DNA from: Caproicibacter sp002399225
Lineage (GTDB): Bacteria; Bacillota; Clostridia; Oscillospirales; Acutalibacteraceae
Reading direction: 5' to 3'
DNA length: 28,551 nucleotides
Assembly (NCBI GenBank): GCA_036756705.1
Contig: DAIOKN010000027.1
Location: 1-28,551 of the forward strand
Shown: piece after piece, positions 23,196 through 28,551 of the stretch
Position numbering within the stretch: the first letter of the stretch is position 1
Layout of the letters: each line of letters starts with the position of its first letter
Notes under the pieces: generated by a model
The model's input: the letters and a program-made list of their open reading frames with translations, nothing else
Database searches by the model: none
What the model was told of the DNA's origin: nothing
Program-made: the position numbers and the translations under genes

Positions 23196-23239
23196 CGTAA
23201 GAAACCGGTCAGGAAGACGTAAGGAACGCGCCGTACAAT
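23196..23239 (+). promoter_or_regulatory. Transporter promoter with direct repeats for the response regulator
   Basis: CGTAAG-A-AAC at 23196-23205 is repeated as CGTAAG-G-AAC at 23218-23227, exactly 22 bp apart, two DNA turns. The second copy covers the -35 region of a promoter whose -10 is TACAAT (23234-23239). No consensus -35 is present. Tandem sites of this kind are typical of OmpR-family activators. Confidence 0.65.
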
Positions 23240-23270
23240 AAAGGCAATCAAACCGAAAAGAGGTAATCTT

Positions 23271-24182
23271 ATGGAAACGGCAATTGCCACAGCGGGGCTG
23301 TCGAAAGAATACGGCGGCGTCTTCCGTGTCAAAGATCTTGGCCTTCAGATTCGCCCGGGAGAAGTGTACGGCTTTCTGGGCCCAAACGGAGCCGGAAAAT
23401 CCACGACGATGAAAATGATTTTGGGGCTTGTGCGCCCCACGCGCGGCCGCGTGGAAATTTTCGGCCGGCAGCTCAATGAAAAGAGCCGTGTCGGCATTTT
23501 AAAACAAATCGGTGCATTAATCGAATCCCCGTCCTATTATGGCCATCTGACGGGCCTTGAAAACATGCGGGTCGTTCAAAAGCTGCTCAACCTGCCGGAA
23601 AAGGACATTCAGAAAGCTCTTTCGATCGTCCGGTTGGAAAATCAGAAAGACAAGAAAGTTAAATTTTACTCTCTTGGTATGAAGCAGCGCCTCGGCATTG
23701 CCATGGCGCTTGCGCGGTTCCCGAAACTGCTGGTTTTAGATGAGCCGACCAACGGCCTCGATCCGGCCGGAATCGAAGAAATTCGAGAACTCATCCGTTC
23801 GCTGCCTTCCCAGTATGGCATGACGGTCATGATCTCGAGTCATATTCTTTCGGAAATCGACCGCATGGCCACGGCGGTCGGCATCATCAACAAAGGTGAA
23901 CTGGTCTTTCAGGGCAGTATGGAAGAACTGCATGCAAAAAGCAGCCATTCCATCGTGATGCGGGTGCGCGACCGGGACAAGGCTTCCGCGCTTTTGAACG
24001 ATTACCGTCCAAAGACGACGCCGGAGGGAGAACTGGCATTTGAGCAGGTCAGCGACGACGCCGTCGCGCGCATCAACAGCCTCCTGGTGGGAAACGGCGT
24101 GCCGGTGTTCCGCATTGAAGAGCGCCGCAAGAGCCTGGAAGAAATCTTCCTGGACCTCACGGGAAAGGCGGCGGCGCTGTGA
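23271..24182 (+). CDS. Lantibiotic-immunity-type ABC transporter ATPase (LanF-like)
   Basis: ABC ATPase of 303 residues of the BcrA/LanF group, which protects cells from peptide antibiotics. Walker A is GPNGAGKST (37-45), signature SLGMKQRLG (134-142), and Walker B LLVLDEP with GLDPAG. At the Q-loop position the sequence is LIESPSYYGHLTG, with Glu85 instead of Gln; this E-loop is a known mark of LanF proteins. The C-terminal 90 residues form the extra domain of this group. The stop overlaps the first permease start by one base. GAGGTAATCTT precedes the ATG. Confidence 0.93.
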   Translation: METAIATAGLSKEYGGVFRVKDLGLQIRPGEVYGFLGPNGAGKSTTMKMILGLVRPTRGRVEIFGRQLNEKSRVGILKQIGALIESPSYYGHLTGLENMRVVQKLLNLPEKDIQKALSIVRLENQKDKKVKFYSLGMKQRLGIAMALARFPKLLVLDEPTNGLDPAGIEEIRELIRSLPSQYGMTVMISSHILSEIDRMATAVGIINKGELVFQGSMEELHAKSSHSIVMRVRDRDKASALLNDYRPKTTPEGELAFEQVSDDAVARINSLLVGNGVPVFRIEERRKSLEEIFLDLTGKAAAL

Positions 24183-24937
24183 TGCGGTACCTTGCCCTGG
24201 AATTTTACAAACTGAAACATAAGTATGTATTTCTGACGGCCCTGGCGCTTTTTCTGGGGGAAACTGCTCTCATTGCGGTCAGTCTCAGCCATAATGTCAA
24301 ACGCGACGGCCTCAACGTCACGCTGTGGCTGAAGCTTCTGATGCAGCTCAGTGTCTTCAACAGTCTTTTCTGCCCGTTTACCCTTGCGGTCCTTTCCAGC
24401 CGCGTCTGCGATGTGGAGCACAAAGGGGATACCTGGAAGCTTCTCTCCTGCTGCTCAGAGCGCATCTCTTCGCTCTATCGCGCCAAATTCACCTGCATCA
24501 TGATCGACGTCGCCGCCGCGCAGGCCGTGCAGTACCTTGTTCTCGCAGGGTTCGGGACGGCGGAAAAAATTCCGGGTCCCTTCCCCGCGGGGCAGCTTCT
24601 GGCATCTTACCTTGGGACTATGATGGTCAATCTAAGCGTTCTTGCCGTTCAGGAATATTTTTCCATGGCCATTCCCAACCAGTTTGTCTCCCTTGTGATC
24701 GGGCTTTTCGGGTCCTTCATCGGCTTTACCGGCGCGCTTTATCCCGACATGCTCCGTCATATCTTCATCTGGGGATATTATATTGAACTTGCCCAGACAA
24801 AAACAATTGTGACCGCTGCCGGCGCCTATGCCATTGTGCCGGTCGGCATCAACTGGGCCATGCTGTTCGGCGTTCTGATTGCCGGAGCGCTGCTTTATCT
24901 GCTTGGAAAACACCGGCTGACGCGGAAAGAAATGTGA
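24182..24937 (+). CDS. ABC-2-type permease, LanE-like
   Basis: A 251-residue membrane protein with about six hydrophobic segments, beginning with the MRYLALEFYKLKHKYVFL start typical of lantibiotic-immunity permeases (an N-terminal basic helix followed by the first membrane segment). It starts inside the ATPase stop codon (TGATG), and a second permease follows 12 bp later. The arrangement ATPase-permease-permease is that of LanFEG. No lantibiotic precursor or modification genes are seen in the window, so resistance rather than self-immunity is the simpler reading. Confidence 0.85.
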   Translation: MRYLALEFYKLKHKYVFLTALALFLGETALIAVSLSHNVKRDGLNVTLWLKLLMQLSVFNSLFCPFTLAVLSSRVCDVEHKGDTWKLLSCCSERISSLYRAKFTCIMIDVAAAQAVQYLVLAGFGTAEKIPGPFPAGQLLASYLGTMMVNLSVLAVQEYFSMAIPNQFVSLVIGLFGSFIGFTGALYPDMLRHIFIWGYYIELAQTKTIVTAAGAYAIVPVGINWAMLFGVLIAGALLYLLGKHRLTRKEM

Positions 24938-24949
24938 GGTGAACAAAGA

Positions 24950-25687
24950 ATGTTGCGAAATTCTTTTGCGGCGGAACGGCTGAAGCTGAAAGGGTCGATG
25001 ATCTGGCTGGTGTTTTTCTTTCTCCCGGCATTCAGCGTCTTTCTGGGGTCGGTGAATTTCTCCTTGAACCGGGATATTCTGACCCGTCAGTGGGACAGCC
25101 TCTGGACTCAGGTCAGCCTTTTTTACGGGGACCTATTCTTCCCTATTTTAATTGCAATTTTCTGCGCCTATGAATGGCGCCTGGAACACACTAACCATAA
25201 CTGGAACGCGTTGATGACGGCTCCAGTCCCGCGGAGGAATATTTTCTGGAGCAAATTTTTGACCGTGGCGGCCTTCAGTCTTCTGGCACAGATGTTATTT
25301 ATGGTCCTGTATTTTTGCGCGGGGAGTTTCTTCCGCTTTTCACAGCCGTTTCCCATGCTGAAAGCCGCCCGCTGGTTTTTCTGCGGGTGGCTCAGCTCTC
25401 TTGCCATCGCGGCCATGCAGCTTTTGTTTTCCATGGTGATCCGAAGCTTTGCCGTCCCCATCGGGCTGGAACTGCTTTTCTGCATTCTGGGCTTCGGGTT
25501 CGCGGTAAAGGGAAAATGGCAATTTTCTCCGAACTCCCTGCTGATTGCCGGCCTGGGCTCTGTCAACCAGGAAGCGCTCGGCGCGGTGGAGATGGGAAAG
25601 TTTGTCCTCCTGTGCTGCATTTTTATCCTTCTGTTCTGCTTTTTGTCTCTGCTGTTCCTTCGGAAGCGCGATGTTAGTGCCGAATGA
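24950..25687 (+). CDS. ABC-2-type permease, LanG-like
   Basis: A 245-residue membrane protein, the second permease of the transporter. The start AERLKLKGSMIWLV resembles the start of its neighbour, and YEWRLEHTNHNWNALMTAPV near residue 80 is the family's conserved cytoplasmic segment with the HNW motif. GAGGTGAACAAAGA precedes the ATG. It is the last gene of the operon. I see no strong terminator in the 70 bp that follow. Confidence 0.87.
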   Translation: MLRNSFAAERLKLKGSMIWLVFFFLPAFSVFLGSVNFSLNRDILTRQWDSLWTQVSLFYGDLFFPILIAIFCAYEWRLEHTNHNWNALMTAPVPRRNIFWSKFLTVAAFSLLAQMLFMVLYFCAGSFFRFSQPFPMLKAARWFFCGWLSSLAIAAMQLLFSMVIRSFAVPIGLELLFCILGFGFAVKGKWQFSPNSLLIAGLGSVNQEALGAVEMGKFVLLCCIFILLFCFLSLLFLRKRDVSAE

Positions 25688-25761
25688 AACGGGCATCCGC
25701 ACTGCGAGAGACCCCGCCTGAAACTCGGGCTGAGTCTGCGTTGACGCTTTCGCCGGAAAAA

Positions 25762-25790
25762 TTGATTTTATAAGATAATTTTGTTAAAAT
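25762..25790 (+). promoter_or_regulatory. Promoter of the PLD-like lipoprotein gene
   Basis: TTGATT (25762-25767), a 17-base spacer and TAAAAT (25785-25790), about 65 nt before the ATG at 25861. Confidence 0.65.
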
Positions 25791-25860
25791 GGATTCCGGC
25801 AATGGCGCCAGAAAAAAGGGCGGCATCTATATCTTTTCAAGACAAGTTAGGAGCAAGGAT

Positions 25861-26445
25861 ATGAAAAAAAGACTTTTCACGCTGGTTTTCGCAATCGCAT
25901 TTTCTTTGTCGCTTTCAGGGTGCGCCTCCCTGGAAGAAACACTCGGGAAACCGGAGAGCACGGCGGCGGCCTCTGTCCCGGATTCTTCGGTTACCGTGTA
26001 CTTTCCGCGGGCAGGGCAGAATGCCGAGCAGAAATTGATTCAGGAGATTCAATCGGCAAAGAAAACGCTGGACGTCGCCATTTACAGCTTTACAGATAAA
26101 AAAGTGGCAAATGCCATCGCGGAGGACAGAAAGCGCGGCGTGACAGTCCGCATGATTTCAGACAGAGAATGTTCCGGGGAATCGAGCCAGAAAGCGAGCC
26201 TGAAGATCATAAAGGGCGCCGGCATCCCGATTAAAATCAATTCACATTCCGGTATTATGCATCTGAAAGTATCGATTATCGACGATTCCTCCGTCACGAC
26301 CGGAAGCTATAACTACACGATTTCCGCGCAGAAAAAGAACGACGAAAATCTGGTCCTCATCGCAAATCAGACTGTCGCCAAGCAATATGAGACCGAGTTT
26401 GAACGGATGTGGAATGATACAAAGGATTATACGGATTTCTCCTGA
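25861..26445 (+). CDS. Phospholipase D-like lipoprotein (Nuc-type)
   Basis: A 194-residue exported protein. The first 20 residues are a signal peptide and LSLSGC gives a lipobox with Cys21, so it should be anchored to the outer face of the membrane. A single PLD domain follows, with H134, K136 and D141 in the HxK(x4)D motif and GSYNYT after it. Single-domain members such as Nuc dimerise and act as nucleases or phosphodiesterases. The substrate here is not known; extracellular DNA is a fair guess. AGGAGCAAGGAT precedes the ATG. The frame is open upstream to 25789, but the signal peptide fixes the start. Confidence 0.9.
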   Translation: MKKRLFTLVFAIAFSLSLSGCASLEETLGKPESTAAASVPDSSVTVYFPRAGQNAEQKLIQEIQSAKKTLDVAIYSFTDKKVANAIAEDRKRGVTVRMISDRECSGESSQKASLKIIKGAGIPIKINSHSGIMHLKVSIIDDSSVTTGSYNYTISAQKKNDENLVLIANQTVAKQYETEFERMWNDTKDYTDFS

Positions 26446-26741
26446 AGCGGCTGGGAAGAGAATTCAGAAACCGGCACGCAGGCGCTTGACTGCGGCAGCC
26501 GAAAAATGGAATCGCGTTTTCCACTGAGAAAGCCATAGGCTGAAGACCCTCAAGGCATGAAAAAGCCACCCACAAGGGCGGCTTAAAGGGGAGGAAGATA
26601 TGAAAAATTTATGTTAAACCTCATCTGAGGCGCTTGTAATTTGTCTGCGGACCTGTGGTCCGGTATTCCGTCCCTGCCGCAGGTCTGATGCAGTGTTTTT
26701 CTTCACTTGGAACAATTCTAGAATACAGAACAGTTGTGACC
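26446..26741. other. Gene-free stretch with hairpins and a five-codon ORF
   Basis: No protein gene is convincing here. It holds a hairpin AAGCC...GGCTT with inner CCC/GGG (26563-26584), then AAAGGGGAGGAAGAT, a strong ribosome binding site in front of a five-codon reading frame ATG AAA AAT TTA TGT TAA (26600-26617). CCTC-ATCT-GAGG (26619-26630) and a larger structure pairing CTGCGG (26645-26650) with CCGCAG (26676-26681) follow. A terminator closes the stretch at 26742. I find no good promoter. A small structured RNA or leader-peptide transcript is possible. Confidence 0.4.
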
Positions 26742-26779
26742 ATCCCATGAAACTAATTTTAAGTTTCATGGGATTTTTT
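26742..26779 (+). terminator. Strong plus-strand terminator
   Basis: A perfect 13-bp stem, ATCCCATGAAACT (26742-26754) with AGTTTCATGGGAT (26762-26774), has a 7-base loop and a T-run. It is 300 bp beyond the PLD gene, so it ends either a long 3' region or a separate small transcript. Confidence 0.9.
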
Positions 26780-26889
26780 ATGAACAAAATATGGATCGAT
26801 AAAGGTCATTTACCGCAGCCCGCCTGGGCATAAAACAGCCCTGCCGCAGTGTTTCGTGGCTGCAGCCAGCAAATTTCCGGCGGATTGTG

Positions 26890-27666
26890 CTACTTTATAA
26901 TTTTCCCAACCAGATACAGCTTTGCCTCTCCCCCGACACCAACACGCTCTCCTCGCAATTCGCACCGCACCAGTCCGCCCCTGCGTGAAAGCTGTGCGCC
27001 GGTCATGACCGTTTTTCCCAGCCGTCCGGCCCAATAGGGAATCAGATTGCAGTGTGCCGAGCCGGTCACCGGATCTTCGCTGATCCCGAATTTCGGATAA
27101 AAGCAACGGGAAACAAAATCATAGCGCTTTCCACGCGCCGTGACGATCACCCCTTCGCCCAGCTTCAGGGTCTTCATCGCCGTGAGATCGGGATTCAAAT
27201 TGCGAACCTCTTCCTCCGACTCCAGCACTACGAAAAGATCGCGAGAAAGGAAGGTCTCAAGGGACCGCACGCCGAGAATTTCATCCAGATGCTCCGGCGA
27301 TGCAATTTTTTGGGGGATGCGCACTGGAAAATCCATCATAAAGTTTCCCTCTGCACGCTCCACCGTCAGCACTCCGCTGACAGAGTGGAACGTAATCCGC
27401 TTCGCTCCCGGCTCCACGAAGCGGGCAATCACATAGGAGGCCCCCAGCGTCGCGTGGCCGCACAGATCGACTTCCGCTTCCGGCGTAAACCAGCGCAAAT
27501 TATAAAAGCCTTCCCGCCTTACGACAAATGCGGTTTCGGAGAGATTGTTTTCCGCCGCGATATCCTGCATGACGGAACCGGAAGGCCACTCGTTTACAAC
27601 GCAGACCCCAGCCGGATTTCCTTTGAATCCGGGCCCTGTAAACGCATCCGCCACATAATATTTCAT
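26890..27666 (-). CDS. PhzF-family isomerase/epimerase
   Basis: A 258-residue enzyme of the PhzF/DapF-like fold. Visible family blocks are KGNPAGVCVV, ENNLSETAFV with the catalytic Glu44, FTPEAEVDLCGHATLGAS and the C-terminal EDPVTGSAHCNL. PhzF proper isomerises a phenazine precursor, but most family members outside phenazine producers have no known substrate, and no phenazine genes are present here. AAGGACG lies about 8 bases before the ATG at 27666; the frame is open upstream to 27699 without support. Confidence 0.9.
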   Translation of the reverse strand: MKYYVADAFTGPGFKGNPAGVCVVNEWPSGSVMQDIAAENNLSETAFVVRREGFYNLRWFTPEAEVDLCGHATLGASYVIARFVEPGAKRITFHSVSGVLTVERAEGNFMMDFPVRIPQKIASPEHLDEILGVRSLETFLSRDLFVVLESEEEVRNLNPDLTAMKTLKLGEGVIVTARGKRYDFVSRCFYPKFGISEDPVTGSAHCNLIPYWAGRLGKTVMTGAQLSRRGGLVRCELRGERVGVGGEAKLYLVGKIIK

Positions 27667-27859
27667 GAAACTACGTCCTTTCCTTAGGGTTGCTGTCAAG
27701 AACCGGGAGCTCGGCCCGTTCCATGCTTCCTTCTAGGTTCGCTCATCATCCAACCCGATAAAATGGATTCTTTTACCAGTGTGGAATGGGATTTTTATAA
27801 TTGAAAGTAATTAAGCCGCAATTCTTTTAAAAGGAATCCGTCAAAAATTGAATAGATTC

Positions 27860-27888
27860 ATTATATCCTTATAAAACAGCAAGTTCAA
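27860..27888 (-). promoter_or_regulatory. Probable phzF promoter with a long leader
   Basis: On the minus strand TTGAAC (27883-27888), a 17-base spacer and TATAAT (27860-27865) are near-consensus. The distance to the phzF ATG implies a leader of about 185 nt, in which I recognise no riboswitch. Confidence 0.6.
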
Positions 27889-27980
27889 CCATTTTAATAT
27901 AGATAGAAAGCTGCTCCACATTCTGCTTTTTCATGTAAAACCTTTCTTATTAGGATAACATTCAGTACGATGTTTCAAGT

Positions 27981-28079
27981 ATGGCGGAATTTATTGAATA
28001 CATTATAGAATATCTATATGTTATCCCTGACAAAATTAAGCAATATAATGATAAACTGGTTCACAAGGATAAAGCTTAG
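27981..28079 (+). CDS. Possible 32-residue peptide
   Basis: A short ORF beginning MAEFIEYIIEYLYVIP, hydrophobic and acidic in its first half and polar/basic in the second (KQYNDKLVHKDKA). The first half would be an amphipathic helix. There is no clear ribosome binding site; a promoter-like TTGAAT-16-TATAAA lies about 110 bp upstream at 27849-27876. It may be a real small protein, a gene remnant or chance in an AT-rich stretch. Confidence 0.25.
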   Translation: MAEFIEYIIEYLYVIPDKIKQYNDKLVHKDKA

Positions 28080-28208
28080 GATTTGCCATCAATAAGCCGA
28101 CCAATTGGGGCGTACCGCGGATACCGGTGGATACCATAAGTCACAATTACCTTACAAAGATCGCTGCAATCCAATATGGACATTTGTCTTATATGAAATT
28201 ACACAGCA

Positions 28209-28243
28209 ATACCCCGAAACAGTTCATTCTGCTCCCGGGGTAT
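28209..28243. repeat. Hairpin 1 of the right-end cluster
   Basis: ATACCCCG (28209-28216) pairs with CGGGGTAT (28236-28243). T-rich sequence follows on the plus strand; it may be a weak terminator. Confidence 0.6.
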
Positions 28244-28273
28244 CATCATTTTACTTAGTATTCCGGGTATAGC

Positions 28274-28308
28274 AAAACCCGCACGATTTTAGGAACCATG
28301 CGGGTTTT
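28274..28308. terminator. Hairpin 2 of the right-end cluster, terminator-like
   Basis: AAAACCCGCA (28274-28283) pairs perfectly with TGCGGGTTTT (28299-28308). A/T ends make it functional on either strand. It is 4 bp from the first 55-bp repeat. Confidence 0.75.
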
Positions 28309-28312
28309 CATT

Positions 28313-28367
28313 TGGTGGAGGAGGATGGGACAGCAAAAAAAGCAGCCGAAACTTACGATTGCAGCCA
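28313..28367. repeat. 55-bp exact direct repeat, copy 1
   Basis: Identical over 55 bases to 28497-28551, starting TGGTGGAGGAGGATGGGAC and ending GATTGCAGCCA. Each copy follows a terminator-like hairpin. Read on the minus strand it ends TCCTCCTCCACCA, like a tRNA acceptor end, but no tRNA fold precedes it. Confidence 0.9.
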
Positions 28368-28406
28368 CTGCGGAAACACTTCACCTCGCAGAAAGTCCAC
28401 GCCCTA

Positions 28407-28429
28407 AAAACGTACCGCAGGCACGTTTT
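28407..28429 (-). terminator. Hairpin 3 of the right-end cluster
   Basis: AAAACGTGCC pairs with GGTACGTTTT on the minus strand (one G-U pair) and is followed by a T; on the plus strand the same position is an A-C mismatch, so the minus-strand RNA is the better folder. Confidence 0.5.
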
Positions 28430-28469
28430 CTTCACGGGCTTCCGAATCCATCCTTGACCAGTATAAAAG

Positions 28470-28495
28470 AAAAGACAGGCAAAAGCCTGTCTTTT
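28470..28495. terminator. Hairpin 4 of the right-end cluster, terminator-like
   Basis: AAAAGACAGGC (28470-28480) pairs perfectly with GCCTGTCTTTT (28485-28495) around a loop of AAAA. On the minus strand more T-rich sequence follows. Copy 2 of the 55-bp repeat begins one base later. Confidence 0.8.
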
Positions 28496-28496
28496 C

Positions 28497-28551
28497 TGGT
28501 GGAGGAGGATGGGACAGCAAAAAAAGCAGCCGAAACTTACGATTGCAGCCA
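28497..28551. repeat. 55-bp exact direct repeat, copy 2, at the window end
   Basis: Identical to 28313-28367 and ending exactly at the last base of the window. The true length of the repeat to the right is therefore unknown. Confidence 0.9.

Larger units (their letters stand above)
27667..28208. other. AT-rich intergenic stretch
   Basis: By eye this stretch, especially 27780-28080, is much richer in A and T than the rest of the window. It contains the phzF promoter, one possible 32-codon ORF, and a short direct repeat GGATACC-GGT-GGATACC (28119-28135). A frame without stops, and without a proper start, runs from 28073 to 28258 and might be a decayed gene. I see no RNA gene. Confidence 0.4.

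Noticed and set aside
26890..27666. A phenazine biosynthesis locus, because of the PhzF-like gene
   Set aside because: No other phz genes are near, and PhzF-family proteins are common in organisms that make no phenazines.
28313..28551. A tRNA gene on the minus strand, suggested by TCCTCCTCCACCA followed by a terminator-like hairpin
   Set aside because: No T-loop GTTCRA, anticodon arm or matching 5' acceptor strand exists within 100 bases in either copy.
28325..28551. An open frame of 75 codons starting MGQQKKQPKL and running off the window
   Set aside because: The ribosome-binding-like GGAGG is too close to the ATG, the frame runs through hairpins 3 and 4, and the second repeat copy falls in a different frame; coding is not supported.
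1..28551. CRISPR arrays, transposases, phage genes or rRNA
   Set aside because: I saw no regularly spaced repeats, no transposase or integrase motifs and no rRNA sequence; the only sizeable exact repeat is the 55-bp pair at the right end.

Overview
The window looks like part of a chromosome from an anaerobic, fermentative Clostridia member (Bacillota), most likely an Oscillospiraceae/Ruminococcaceae-type organism. The grounds are a moderately GC-rich coding background with AT-rich promoters, strong GGAGG ribosome binding sites, several TTG starts, an [FeFe]-hydrogenase, a NiaR/NiaX niacin pair, a fused CbiM-type cobalt/nickel ECF transporter and a lantibiotic-immunity-like ABC transporter. 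Both ends look cut: an IMP dehydrogenase gene runs off the left edge, and the last 55 bases exactly repeat a segment 184 bp upstream, which looks like a contig end.

Layout, left to right. (1) 1-2660: guaB (minus, truncated) diverges from a threonine aldolase gene (plus) that ends in a strong terminator. (2) 2690-5265: a zinc/cadmium-type metal resistance operon made of an ArsR/SmtB repressor with a complete alpha5 metal site, a free-standing HMA metal chaperone and a P1B-type ATPase. (3) 5275-9000 (minus): a two-gene hydrogenase operon, a NuoF-type 4Fe-4S domain fused to a GltD-like flavoprotein followed by HydA. (4) 9050-11032 (plus): aguA-aguB, converting agmatine to putrescine via N-carbamoylputrescine. 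(5) 11034-13006 (minus): a D-2-hydroxyacid dehydrogenase plus IclR regulator operon with a palindrome just downstream of its promoter. (6) 13072-14723 (plus): a small unknown protein, niaR and niaX, with direct repeats at the niaX promoter. (7) 14763-17495: degV (minus) diverging from prfC (plus). (8) 17551-20951: a small coiled-coil protein (minus) and cbiM-cbiQ-cbiO (plus) behind a leader terminator. (9) 21002-25687: a histidine kinase/response regulator pair (minus) diverging from a LanFEG-type ABC transporter (plus), with 22-bp-spaced direct repeats between them. (10) 25762-28551: a secreted PLD-like lipoprotein, a gene-free stretch with hairpins and a tiny ORF, a PhzF-family enzyme (minus), an AT-rich stretch with a possible 32-residue peptide, and a terminal series of four hairpins with a 55-bp duplicated sequence.

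Most genes are ordinary accessory or housekeeping modules. The parts that deserve a second look are the hydrogenase partner, which replaces the usual HydB/HydC NADH module with a GltD-type flavoprotein; the operator-like repeats at the IclR, NiaR and response-regulator promoters; the cbiM leader; the gene-free structured segment at 26460-26780; and the hairpin and repeat cluster at the right end. All functional calls are by recognition of motifs in the translated sequence; no database search was run.
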